Shown one piece after another: positions 9,088 through 14,097 of a stretch of DNA of 14,097 bases. The notes under the pieces are model-generated. The model saw only the letters and a program-made list of their open reading frames with translations, was not told where the DNA came from and ran no database searches. The stretch comes from JAFGKM01 sp964413825 (lineage in GTDB: Bacteria > Ratteibacteria > UBA8468 > B48-G9 > JAFGKM01). The stretch is from contig CAYPTS010000055.1 in the NCBI GenBank assembly GCA_964413825.1, positions 1-14,097 on the forward strand, written 5' to 3'. Positions within the stretch are counted from its first letter, which is position 1, and the number at the start of each line of letters is the position of its first letter. Position numbers and translations under genes: made by a program.

Positions 9088-10314
9088 TTATAATTCCTGC
9101 CACGGGAGGGCGGTAATTTTTTCTGTCAGTTGCAGGCGTCGGGGGACCCTGCAGACGATGAAGCCGCGCCTTGCGCGTTCCGGATACATATTGATAAACG
9201 TAACGAGATGGCGGGCATCCGCTTCCCGCGGACTGTCCGTCCACTTCACTTCTATGGGGATTGTCTCGCCGGGCGTTTCAAGAACTATATCTACTTCTGC
9301 GCCGGAAACGGTACGCCAGAAATACAGTTTGTGCGTCCTTCCGAGGTACCCGCAGCGGTGCCACAATTCCGTGGTTGCCCACTGCTGGAAAAGCGTGCCG
9401 GCCTGCACGGATAATATCTGTTTGTCAACAGGGATTCTTGCTAACGCATTGCGCACGCCGGTGTCAAAAAAGAAAAACATGGGAGTCGTAAGCAGGCGTT
9501 TCCTGGCTCTTTTTGTATAGGGGGTTAACCAGTAACCGGCATAGGTGTCCACCAGAATCTCGTAAAAAGACCTGACCGTTGCAACAGGGATATGTGTTTG
9601 ATTGGAAATGTTGGTGAGGTTCATCAATTGTCCTGCTTCCAGCGCGGCCAACTCAAGAAATCTGCTGAAATGCCCTATATTGCGCACCAGCGCTTCTCTG
9701 CGGATTTCTTCTTCCAGGTATATTTCCGCATAAGATTCAAGAGTTGCCCTGCGTGTATTTTCTTTTTCCTGCACAATTCCCGGAAGATTTCCGTATATGA
9801 GAATATTTTCTATTTCCGCGGCCGGAAATCCGGGATTAAATTCTTTTTTTTGCGGCAGGGGAAGTATCTCTGACGTTTTTGCTCCTTTTCTTTCCGCAAG
9901 CACGAGAGGAAAAATGTGGTATTGATGAGCCCTTCCCGGCAAAAGATTCGCGGATGAAGACCGCAGTTTGCGAGAGGAACTGCCGGTGAGAATAAATGAA
10001 AAATTTCCGGGATTTTCGTCATAGAGCAACTGGACGTCGTCAAGAATCTCCGGGACTTTCTGGATTTCATCAATGAGCACCGTTTCTATTGAAGGTTCGG
10101 CGCGGAGTATCTGTACAAGTTCGCCGGGGTTCCTCTCGAAGCGGAGCCGTTCCTGCCTGTTTTGGAGATTGATAAACAGCGTGCGGGGTGATGACATGGA
10201 CGTCAGTAAGGTAGACTTGCCTGTTTGTCTTGCCCCAAAAAGCAGACGCACCTTTTTGCCGGAAGTTTCTCCCTTGAAAGATGTTTCAATAATGCGCGGA
10301 AAAGATTTTGCCAT
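9088..10314 (-). CDS. AAA_14/DUF4143 family ATPase
   Basis: 408 residues, complete. It belongs to the widespread group of cytoplasmic AAA ATPases with a C-terminal DUF4143 domain. Walker A is GARQTGKST (27-35), Walker B is VLIDEIQKVPE (79-89), and ILTGSSSRKL (108-117) is the sensor-like strand. Residues about 195-260 hold the helical, winged-helix-like middle part (NISNQTHIPVATVRSFYEILVDTY). The end carries AEVDIVL and IPIEVKW (D342, E355, K357), which fits the PD-(D/E)xK nuclease-like fold of DUF4143. The physiological role of the family is not settled; links to mobile DNA and toxin-like behaviour are often suggested. An AGAGGGG site lies just before the ATG. The gene has its own promoter behind the SGNH hydrolase gene, with a palindrome over it, which suggests separate and possibly autogenous control. 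Confidence 0.92.
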   Translation of the reverse strand: MAKSFPRIIETSFKGETSGKKVRLLFGARQTGKSTLLTSMSSPRTLFINLQNRQERLRFERNPGELVQILRAEPSIETVLIDEIQKVPEILDDVQLLYDENPGNFSFILTGSSSRKLRSSSANLLPGRAHQYHIFPLVLAERKGAKTSEILPLPQKKEFNPGFPAAEIENILIYGNLPGIVQEKENTRRATLESYAEIYLEEEIRREALVRNIGHFSRFLELAALEAGQLMNLTNISNQTHIPVATVRSFYEILVDTYAGYWLTPYTKRARKRLLTTPMFFFFDTGVRNALARIPVDKQILSVQAGTLFQQWATTELWHRCGYLGRTHKLYFWRTVSGAEVDIVLETPGETIPIEVKWTDSPREADARHLVTFINMYPERARRGFIVCRVPRRLQLTEKITALPWQEL

Positions 10315-10318
10315 ATAG

Positions 10319-10325
10319 CCCCTCT
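10319..10325 (-). promoter_or_regulatory. Ribosome binding site of the AAA_14 ATPase gene
   Basis: AGAGGGG on the minus strand, with its core four to six bases before the ATG at 10314. It supports that start codon. Confidence 0.6.
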
Positions 10326-10344
10326 CTGTTTATCGTTATCCAGA

Positions 10345-10369
10345 TGTAAATTATACAGTATATTTTACA
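10345..10369. promoter_or_regulatory. Near-perfect 25-base palindrome, candidate operator
   Basis: The plus strand reads TGTAAATTATAC, a central A, then GTATATTTTACA. The two 12-base arms match at 11 of 12 positions as inverted repeats. The site sits 30-54 bases before the ATG of the AAA_14 ATPase and covers both candidate -10 boxes of its promoter, the usual geometry for a repressor site. The cognate regulator is not identified; autoregulation by the ATPase is one possibility. Its arms are too AT-rich and the position too upstream for a transcription terminator. Confidence 0.6.
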
Positions 10370-10389
10370 GCAAGGCAAAAATTTGTCAA
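10350..10389 (-). promoter_or_regulatory. Promoter region of the AAA_14 ATPase gene
   Basis: Two overlapping sigma-70-type promoters can be read on the minus strand. One has a perfect TTGACA (10389-10384), a 16-base spacer and TAAAAT (10367-10362). The other has TTGCCT (10378-10373), a 17-base spacer and a perfect TATAAT (10355-10350). The first -35 box overlaps the stop codon of the SGNH hydrolase gene. Both -10 boxes fall inside the 25-base palindrome. Confidence 0.6.
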
Positions 10390-11027
10390 GAGGAAATCAA
10401 TTCCGTGCTGGTGATTCCTGCATAAGAGGCGAGCCAGCCGGCGATGAAGGCGGCCTGTTTTTTGCGGATGTGTTCGTGGAAGTGCACGTGGTCGCAGTAC
10501 AGGTCGTCTCCCAAGTTCATTGTAAACGTGTAAAGGTCTATTGCGGGTATCCTGTGCTTATGCATAACGGCGTCAGCCGCGGCGTTATACCTTATACAGT
10601 CCCTGGAAAACCGGTGAAAGTCCATGCCTTCCCGGTTATGAACTTTTTCGTCGCAGGGAGTGGTGCGAATCCATACCGGCCTGACCTTTAACTTTTTCGC
10701 GGCGGCAAGGATTTTTTCAAGGTTTTTAACATATTGCCCGAGAGGCACCTGCTTGGCGCCTGTTGCCGGGTTGGTCTTTATGTCGTGCAGTCCGCAGTTT
10801 ACAAGCAGTGCGTCCGCATCAATCCCTCCGGACTGAATCTTGTATTCCAGAAACGCAAGGACGTTTGAAGAGTCCCCGCCGTTGGCGCCCATGGGAATGT
10901 CAAGATTCTGCAGGGATTGTTCCACGCCCTCTTTCCGGGTGTAGCGCATAAAACCCTTCAGGTATCGCTCAAGATACGGGCCGTAATGGATTGATATGCT
11001 GTCCCCTATAACGTAAACTTTTTTCAT
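10386..11027 (-). CDS. SGNH/GDSL-type hydrolase, 'GLHD' variant
   Basis: 213 residues from the ATG at 11027. The frame is open 66 codons further up, but that stretch is only the shadow of the acpS gene; GGAGG at 11036-11040 and a fit to the family start fix this ATG. VYVIGDSIS holds the block I nucleophile (S10). GGDSS (50-54) carries the oxyanion glycine block. NCGLHDIK (77-84) is the block III region, with His where the classical GxND Asn stands. DHVHF (179-183) gives the D-x-x-H catalytic pair. No signal peptide is seen, so it probably acts in the cytoplasm as an esterase, thioesterase or deacetylase on an unknown substrate. Its start overlaps the acpS stop by four bases (ATGA), so the two proteins are likely made in step. 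Confidence 0.85.
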   Translation of the reverse strand: MKKVYVIGDSISIHYGPYLERYLKGFMRYTRKEGVEQSLQNLDIPMGANGGDSSNVLAFLEYKIQSGGIDADALLVNCGLHDIKTNPATGAKQVPLGQYVKNLEKILAAAKKLKVRPVWIRTTPCDEKVHNREGMDFHRFSRDCIRYNAAADAVMHKHRIPAIDLYTFTMNLGDDLYCDHVHFHEHIRKKQAAFIAGWLASYAGITSTELISS

Positions 11028-11431
11028 TGTTCTTTCCTCCTGTGTTCCGAAGAAATGAAAATGGCGGTGGTGACGGCGTGTTTTTCGGTGGTGTAATAGT
11101 GAAAGGCCAGCCCTGGGGGATTTTGTTCTCCTTTCAGCGTTACCGACGGTTTTCTGCGTTTCCAGAGAATCTCTATGTCCCTGAAATAGAAATCTTTCTG
11201 CATTTTCTCCGGCATCGCCTTCCATACCGCTTCCTTGAACGAAAAAGATACGGATAGATAGAACGATTCTTTTCTTCTGCCGCGGACGGCCGCCAGTTCT
11301 TTTCCTGTGAAGATTCTTTCGGTAAACCTTTCCCCGTATCTGGCAAGCGTCCGCTCGAACCGTCTAATATCAACAATGTCTATGCCTGAATATATCTCCA
11401 ATCGTCTCTCTCTTTCTGCAGTTTTCCGCAT
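11024..11431 (-). CDS. acpS: Holo-ACP synthase (AcpS-type phosphopantetheinyl transferase)
   Basis: 135 residues from ATG 11431; 125 if the TTG at 11401 is used. AcpS moves 4'-phosphopantetheine from coenzyme A to a serine of acyl carrier protein, in the cytoplasm. GIDIVDIRRFE (16-26) holds the magnesium-binding Asp (D18). FTGKEL and SFSFKEAVWKA (62-72) hold the second metal ligand E67 in the K-E-A signature. The C-terminal strand, usually SLSH-like, reads FHYYTTEKHAVTTAIF, so the protein is divergent. The TTG start would give LEIYSGIDIVDI, closer to the usual N-terminus, and it has a purine-rich stretch before it; ATG has a weak site (GAAGAA). The coupled SGNH hydrolase and the divergence suggest a dedicated carrier protein rather than only general fatty acid synthesis. 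That last point is inference. Confidence 0.85.
   Translation of the reverse strand: MRKTAERERRLEIYSGIDIVDIRRFERTLARYGERFTERIFTGKELAAVRGRRKESFYLSVSFSFKEAVWKAMPEKMQKDFYFRDIEILWKRRKPSVTLKGEQNPPGLAFHYYTTEKHAVTTAIFISSEHRRKEQ
11036..11040 (-). promoter_or_regulatory. Ribosome binding site of the SGNH hydrolase
   Basis: GGAGG on the minus strand, eight bases before the ATG at 11027 and inside the last codons of acpS. It decides the start of the SGNH hydrolase gene against a longer open frame. Confidence 0.8.
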
Positions 11432-11515
11432 TTACCCGTTTTCTTCAACCAGGTCGAAAATCTTTGCAAAGGTAATCGTCCGAACGCTTGGTGCTTTTCA
11501 CCTTGTCTTATGACT

Positions 11516-11592
11516 GTGCTTCCACACTCGCACGTCAACTCTTTCTTTTCCCCTCAGTACCAAGGATTCTTATGTCGGAATCTCAGATGGTA
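11516..11592 (-). repeat. Copy 2 of the structured two-hairpin repeat, in the acpS leader
   Basis: On the minus strand an outer TACCA/TGGTA stem (11592-11588 with 11562-11558) encloses GATTC/GAATC (11582-11578 with 11569-11565) and the loop CGACATAA. A purine-rich linker of the type GAGGGGAAAAGAAAG follows, then a GTGC/GCAC hairpin (11533-11530 with 11519-11516). It shares the 12-mer TTCCGACATAAG, about 20 of 26 linker bases and AGCACAG with copy 1 at 7-92, in the same order. The stem-closing pair is G-C in copy 1 and A-T in copy 2, and the outer stems differ in sequence but both can form. It lies 85 bases before acpS and could be part of its 5' leader. Confidence 0.5.
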
Positions 11593-11604
11593 TTTCCCCC
11601 CTCC

Positions 11605-11640
11605 TTGTAATTTCCGTCCGTTTATTGTAAATTATATAAG
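11605..11640. promoter_or_regulatory. Divergent promoter candidates between acpS and the ATP synthase genes
   Basis: An AT-rich stretch in an otherwise mixed-composition region. On the plus strand TTGTAA (11605-11610), a 17-base spacer and TAAATT (11628-11633) could drive the ATP synthase F-A pair. On the minus strand a perfect TATAAT (11636-11631) could be the -10 box for acpS, but no good -35 box is seen at the right distance. The rest of 11432-11670 holds no supported gene, only the repeat copy and these signals. Confidence 0.35.
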
Positions 11641-11670
11641 GTTTTTCGGCAATTATGCGTGGAACAAAAA

Positions 11671-11973
11671 ATGGAAGAGAATAAGAAGATAGGGTTTGTG
11701 GGGGATGCGGCAAGCGTTGAGTTTTTCAGGGTCTTCGGAGCGGAGATTTTCAGCGCGAAGACCGTCGAGGAGGCGGAAAAGGCAATCGCAGGCCTTAATC
11801 TGCCGGCTTATGCGATGGTTTTTATCACGGAAGAGGTTTTTGACAGGGCGCGGTTTCAGAAATACATGATGGACAAGAAATTGCTGGTTATCCCGAGTCT
11901 GAAATCGAACGAGGGAAAGGGGTACCAGCTGGTTGAAGAGTTAATACGCAAGGCAACGGGCATGAAAGAGTAG
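11671..11973 (+). CDS. atpF: V/A-type ATP synthase subunit F
   Basis: 100 residues, the normal size for the family. Subunit F is a small central-stalk protein that couples rotor turning to the A3B3 head of V/A-type ATPases. MEENKKIGFVGDAASVEFF to GAEIFSA matches the family's opening strand and G-D-x-x-S/T pattern, and AYAMVFITEEVF is the second core strand. KLLVIPSLKSNEGKG fits the region after it. A GTG four codons earlier (11659) is possible, but the ATG at 11671 has a GGA eight bases before it and gives the usual length. It is the first gene of the pair, with subunit A 138 bases downstream beyond a repeat element. No subunit E, C, I or K lies upstream. Confidence 0.85.
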   Translation: MEENKKIGFVGDAASVEFFRVFGAEIFSAKTVEEAEKAIAGLNLPAYAMVFITEEVFDRARFQKYMMDKKLLVIPSLKSNEGKGYQLVEELIRKATGMKE

Positions 11974-11993
11974 CATGATTGATTTCTTATTGT

Positions 11994-12092
11994 TTGTCAT
12001 TGCGAAGCATGCTCTATATGCTGAAGCAATCTCAATGGGATTGCCACGCCAAAAAACCCCGTAGAACGGGGCACGGCGGCTCGCAATGACAA
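11994..12092. repeat. REP/MITE-like multi-hairpin repeat element
   Basis: The ends are a perfect 12-base inverted repeat, TTGTCATTGCGA (11994-12005) and TCGCAATGACAA (12081-12092). Inside lie AGCAT/ATGCT (12006-12022), GCAATC/GATTGC (12026-12044) and CCCCGT-AGA-ACGGGG (12057-12071). This is the well-known type of dispersed bacterial element whose ends read 'TCATTGCGA' and whose interior holds GCAATCTC and GATTGC. It separates subunit F from subunit A. Read on the minus strand, the CCCCGT hairpin is followed by six T, which looks like an intrinsic terminator against antisense transcripts. Confidence 0.75.
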
Positions 12093-12100
12093 TAGGGTGT

Positions 12101-12106
12101 AGGGAG
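12101..12106 (+). promoter_or_regulatory. Ribosome binding site of ATP synthase subunit A
   Basis: AGGGAG five bases before the ATG at 12112. It supports that start, which also gives the usual V/A-type subunit A N-terminus. Confidence 0.7.
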
Positions 12107-12111
12107 TTCGA

Positions 12112-13878
12112 ATGGAAAAGGGAAAAATAATAAAGGTAAGCGGGCCGCTGGTACAGGCGGAAGGCATGAAGGCGTCCAGGATGTACGACGTGGTGCGGGT
12201 GGGCGAAGATAAACTGGTCGGCGAAATAATCCGCCTTGACGGCGAAACGGCGTCCATACAGGTATACGAGGAAACCGAAGGGCTGAAGGTTGGCGACCCT
12301 GTTGCTGATACCGGCGAACCTCTCGTTGTCGAACTGGGGCCGGGGCTGTTGTCCAACATATTCGACGGCATACAAAGGCCGTTGTCCCGCCTTGAGGAAA
12401 AGGGCGATTTTATTTCCAGGGGCATCCAGATGCCCCCCCTCGACAGGGAAAAGAAGTGGGATTTCAATCCTTCGGTAAAAAAGGGAGACAGCGTTGAAGG
12501 AGGAGATATTGTGGGAGAGGTGCAGGAAACGCCGCTTCTCCTTCACAAGATAATGGTTCCGCCCGGATTGAGCGGAGACATAACGGAAATCAAGGAAGGC
12601 AGTTTTACGGTTGAAGAAGAAATAGGAAAGATAAAAACGGAAAAGGGCGAAATTTCCCTGTTTCTCATGCAGAAATGGCCTGTCCGCATGCGCCGTCCAG
12701 TGAAAGGCAAAAAGCCGCCTGAAGAGCCGCTTGTTACCGGCCAGCGCGTCATAGATACACTGTTCCCTGTCCTTAAAGGCGGAACTGCCTGCATCCCAGG
12801 ACCCTTCGGCTCGGGAAAAACGGTAGTTTTGCATGCCGTGGCGAAGTGGGCGGACTCGCAGGTGATAGTATACATAGGATGCGGGGAACGGGGCAACGAG
12901 ATGGCCGACGTTCTTAATGAATTTCCGGAACTGAAGGACCCTGCTTCGGGCAGGCCGCTGATGGAACGGACGGTTCTTATCGCAAATACTTCCAATATGC
13001 CTGTAGCCGCAAGGGAGGCGTCCATCTACACCGGCATTACCATCGGAGAATACTTCAGGGACATGGGATACTCTGTCGCCCTTATGGCGGATTCCACCAG
13101 CAGGTGGGCGGAGGCGTTAAGGGAAATTTCCGGCAGGATGGAGGAGATGCCCGGCGAAGAAGGGTATCCAGCATACCTGGGAACAAGCGTTGCATCCTTT
13201 TATGAGAGAGCGGGCAGGGTTGTCTGTCTCGGCGGCAGGGGGACCGGCGGCAGTCTTTTGCCTGACAGGGAAGGCTCCCTTTCGGTAATAGGTGCGGTGA
13301 GCCCCCCGGGAGGCGACCTGACCGACCCGGTGGTACAGATGACGTTGAGGGTGGTGAAGGTTTTCTGGGGCCTTGACGACCGTCTTGCCTACCAGAGGCA
13401 CTTTCCGGCAATCAACTGGCTTACCAGTTATTCTTTGTACGAAGAAAACATAAAAGCGTATCTTGAAAAAGAGATTGAGCGCGATTTTCCGGAGATAAGG
13501 CAGGAATCGCTTTCCATGCTGGAAAGGGAATCGGAACTCAACGAGATAGTGCGGCTTGTCGGGATGGAAACGCTTTCCCTGAATGACAGGCTTCTGCTGG
13601 AAACCGCCCGCTCAATCAGGGAAGACTTCCTGCACCAGAGCGCATTTGACGACAGGGATGCCTATACGACGCTGAGACAGCAGTACAGGATGCTCAAGAC
13701 CGTTCTGTTTTTCCATAAACTTGCATCCGCGGCGGTTGAAAAGGGAACGCCTCTGGAAGAAGTGATGAAAATGCCGGTGAGAAGCAGGATTGTCAAAATG
13801 CGCTATATTGTCGACTCCGAAAACATGGAAGAGGAATTCAACAGGATTGAGCAGGAGATAGAACAGGCTTTCATATAA
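12112..13878 (+). CDS. atpA: V/A-type ATP synthase catalytic subunit A
   Basis: 588 residues, full length for the family. This is the catalytic subunit of the membrane-linked V/A-type ATPase head, working at the cytoplasmic face. MEKGKIIKVSGPLVQAEGM is the N-terminal beta barrel. Residues about 110-190 (KKWDFNPSVKKGD onward) form the non-homologous insertion typical of A subunits. Walker A is GPFGSGKT (230-237), the catalytic glutamate lies in GERGNEM (258-264), and ADSTSRWAEALRE (326-338) follows. All key residues are present, so the protein should be active if it has partners. The 3' end overlaps the convergent hypF gene by 8 bases. No B or D gene follows, although A-B-D is the common order; those subunits must be encoded elsewhere, if at all. 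Confidence 0.95.
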   Translation: MEKGKIIKVSGPLVQAEGMKASRMYDVVRVGEDKLVGEIIRLDGETASIQVYEETEGLKVGDPVADTGEPLVVELGPGLLSNIFDGIQRPLSRLEEKGDFISRGIQMPPLDREKKWDFNPSVKKGDSVEGGDIVGEVQETPLLLHKIMVPPGLSGDITEIKEGSFTVEEEIGKIKTEKGEISLFLMQKWPVRMRRPVKGKKPPEEPLVTGQRVIDTLFPVLKGGTACIPGPFGSGKTVVLHAVAKWADSQVIVYIGCGERGNEMADVLNEFPELKDPASGRPLMERTVLIANTSNMPVAAREASIYTGITIGEYFRDMGYSVALMADSTSRWAEALREISGRMEEMPGEEGYPAYLGTSVASFYERAGRVVCLGGRGTGGSLLPDREGSLSVIGAVSPPGGDLTDPVVQMTLRVVKVFWGLDDRLAYQRHFPAINWLTSYSLYEENIKAYLEKEIERDFPEIRQESLSMLERESELNEIVRLVGMETLSLNDRLLLETARSIREDFLHQSAFDDRDAYTTLRQQYRMLKTVLFFHKLASAAVEKGTPLEEVMKMPVRSRIVKMRYIVDSENMEEEFNRIEQEIEQAFI

Positions 13879-14097
13879 CGGAATATAATGCAATCACTGC
13901 CTGGCCGGCGGAGATGCACCCGTCGTTTGCGGGCAGGCGTTTGTGGTAGTATGCGGTAAACCCCGCCTCCTTCAGGTTTCTGCGGACCATCTCCAGCAGA
14001 AGCGCATTCTGGAAGACTCCTCCCGACAGGGCAGCCACAGAAATATTCTTTTCTTGCTTTATTGCTTTACAGACTTCTGTAATTATTTCCACAACCC
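13871..14097 (-). CDS. hypF: C-terminal end of carbamoyltransferase HypF, cut by the window edge
   Basis: Only about 75 C-terminal residues lie in the window; the frame is open to the last base, so the GTG at 14092 is not a start. ALSGGVFQNALLLE followed by AGF, then LPANDGCISAGQA, is the conserved end of the Kae1-like domain of HypF, which makes the carbamoyl group that becomes the cyanide ligand of [NiFe]-hydrogenase. Related carbamoyltransferases share the fold, but these two motifs together point to HypF. It implies a [NiFe]-hydrogenase and an anaerobic or hydrogen-using lifestyle. Its stop lies inside the end of the atpA gene (8 bases shared), with no terminator between them. Confidence 0.8.
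   Translation of the reverse strand, partial: VVEIITEVCKAIKQEKNISVAALSGGVFQNALLLEMVRRNLKEAGFTAYYHKRLPANDGCISAGQAVIALYSVI

Noticed and set aside
11028..11225. 66-codon upstream extension of the SGNH hydrolase frame
   Set aside because: It overlaps acpS throughout, shows no family similarity, and the ATG at 11027 has a good ribosome binding site and family-like start.
11432..11540. Short minus-strand frame with TTG start and a CxC pattern in the acpS leader
   Set aside because: About 50 codons, overlapping acpS in another frame. Only the first few codons resemble the other repeat copy, so a protein cannot be supported.
11941..12834. 297-codon minus-strand frame across the repeat and atpA
   Set aside because: It is antisense to a clear atpA gene, and part of it is only the translated REP-like repeat.
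1..14097. CRISPR array, tRNA or rRNA genes, transposase genes
   Set aside because: I see no regularly spaced direct repeats, no tRNA cloverleaf or rRNA-like stretch, and no transposase motifs in any frame.

Overview
This window is most likely a scaffolded metagenome-type assembly from an anaerobic bacterium of the PVC or neighbouring phyla, with Lentisphaerota, Kiritimatiellota or Omnitrophota the best guesses. The evidence is the combination of gene types: a DUF1559-like pseudopilin with an H-x9-DG tail, a LacI regulator beside large secreted carbohydrate-active proteins, a 'GLHD' type SGNH hydrolase, a V/A-type ATP synthase subunit A and a HypF end. The phylum is inferred, not proven. Two runs of exactly 100 N (2682-2781 and 8943-9042) are scaffold gaps, and each cuts into genes.

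Region 1 (1-8942, minus strand) reads as one sugar-responsive operon. In transcription order it holds a LacI-family regulator whose DNA-binding end is lost in the gap, a secreted pseudopilin-like protein translationally coupled to it, a 1164-residue exported multidomain protein with a CBM9-like module and a putative glycosidase barrel, a uroporphyrinogen-decarboxylase-like (methyltransferase-type) protein whose C-terminus is lost in the second gap, and a large right-handed beta-helix protein whose signal peptide is lost in the same gap. Gene spacings of -4, 25 and 10 bases and good ribosome binding sites support co-transcription. The likely theme is capture and breakdown of a complex glycan, with the regulator sensing a released sugar.

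Region 2 (9043-11670, minus strand) carries an AAA_14/DUF4143 ATPase under its own promoter, which is overlapped by a near-perfect 25-base palindrome. Upstream of it is a translationally coupled acpS-like gene plus SGNH hydrolase pair. The 239-base region between acpS and the divergent ATPase genes holds candidate promoters and one copy of a structured two-hairpin repeat. The second copy lies at the left edge of the window, just behind the beta-helix gene, in the same orientation.

Region 3 (11671-14097) holds V/A-type ATP synthase subunits F and A on the plus strand, separated by a compact multi-hairpin REP/MITE-like element. Subunit A is not followed by B and D. Instead it runs 8 bases tail-to-tail into the C-terminal end of hypF on the minus strand, which leaves the window. 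The F-A pair therefore looks split from the rest of its complex.

The most unusual signals are the two-copy structured repeat, the palindromic operator at the ATPase promoter, the orphan F-A ATP synthase pair, and the URO-D-like and pseudopilin genes embedded in a carbohydrate operon.
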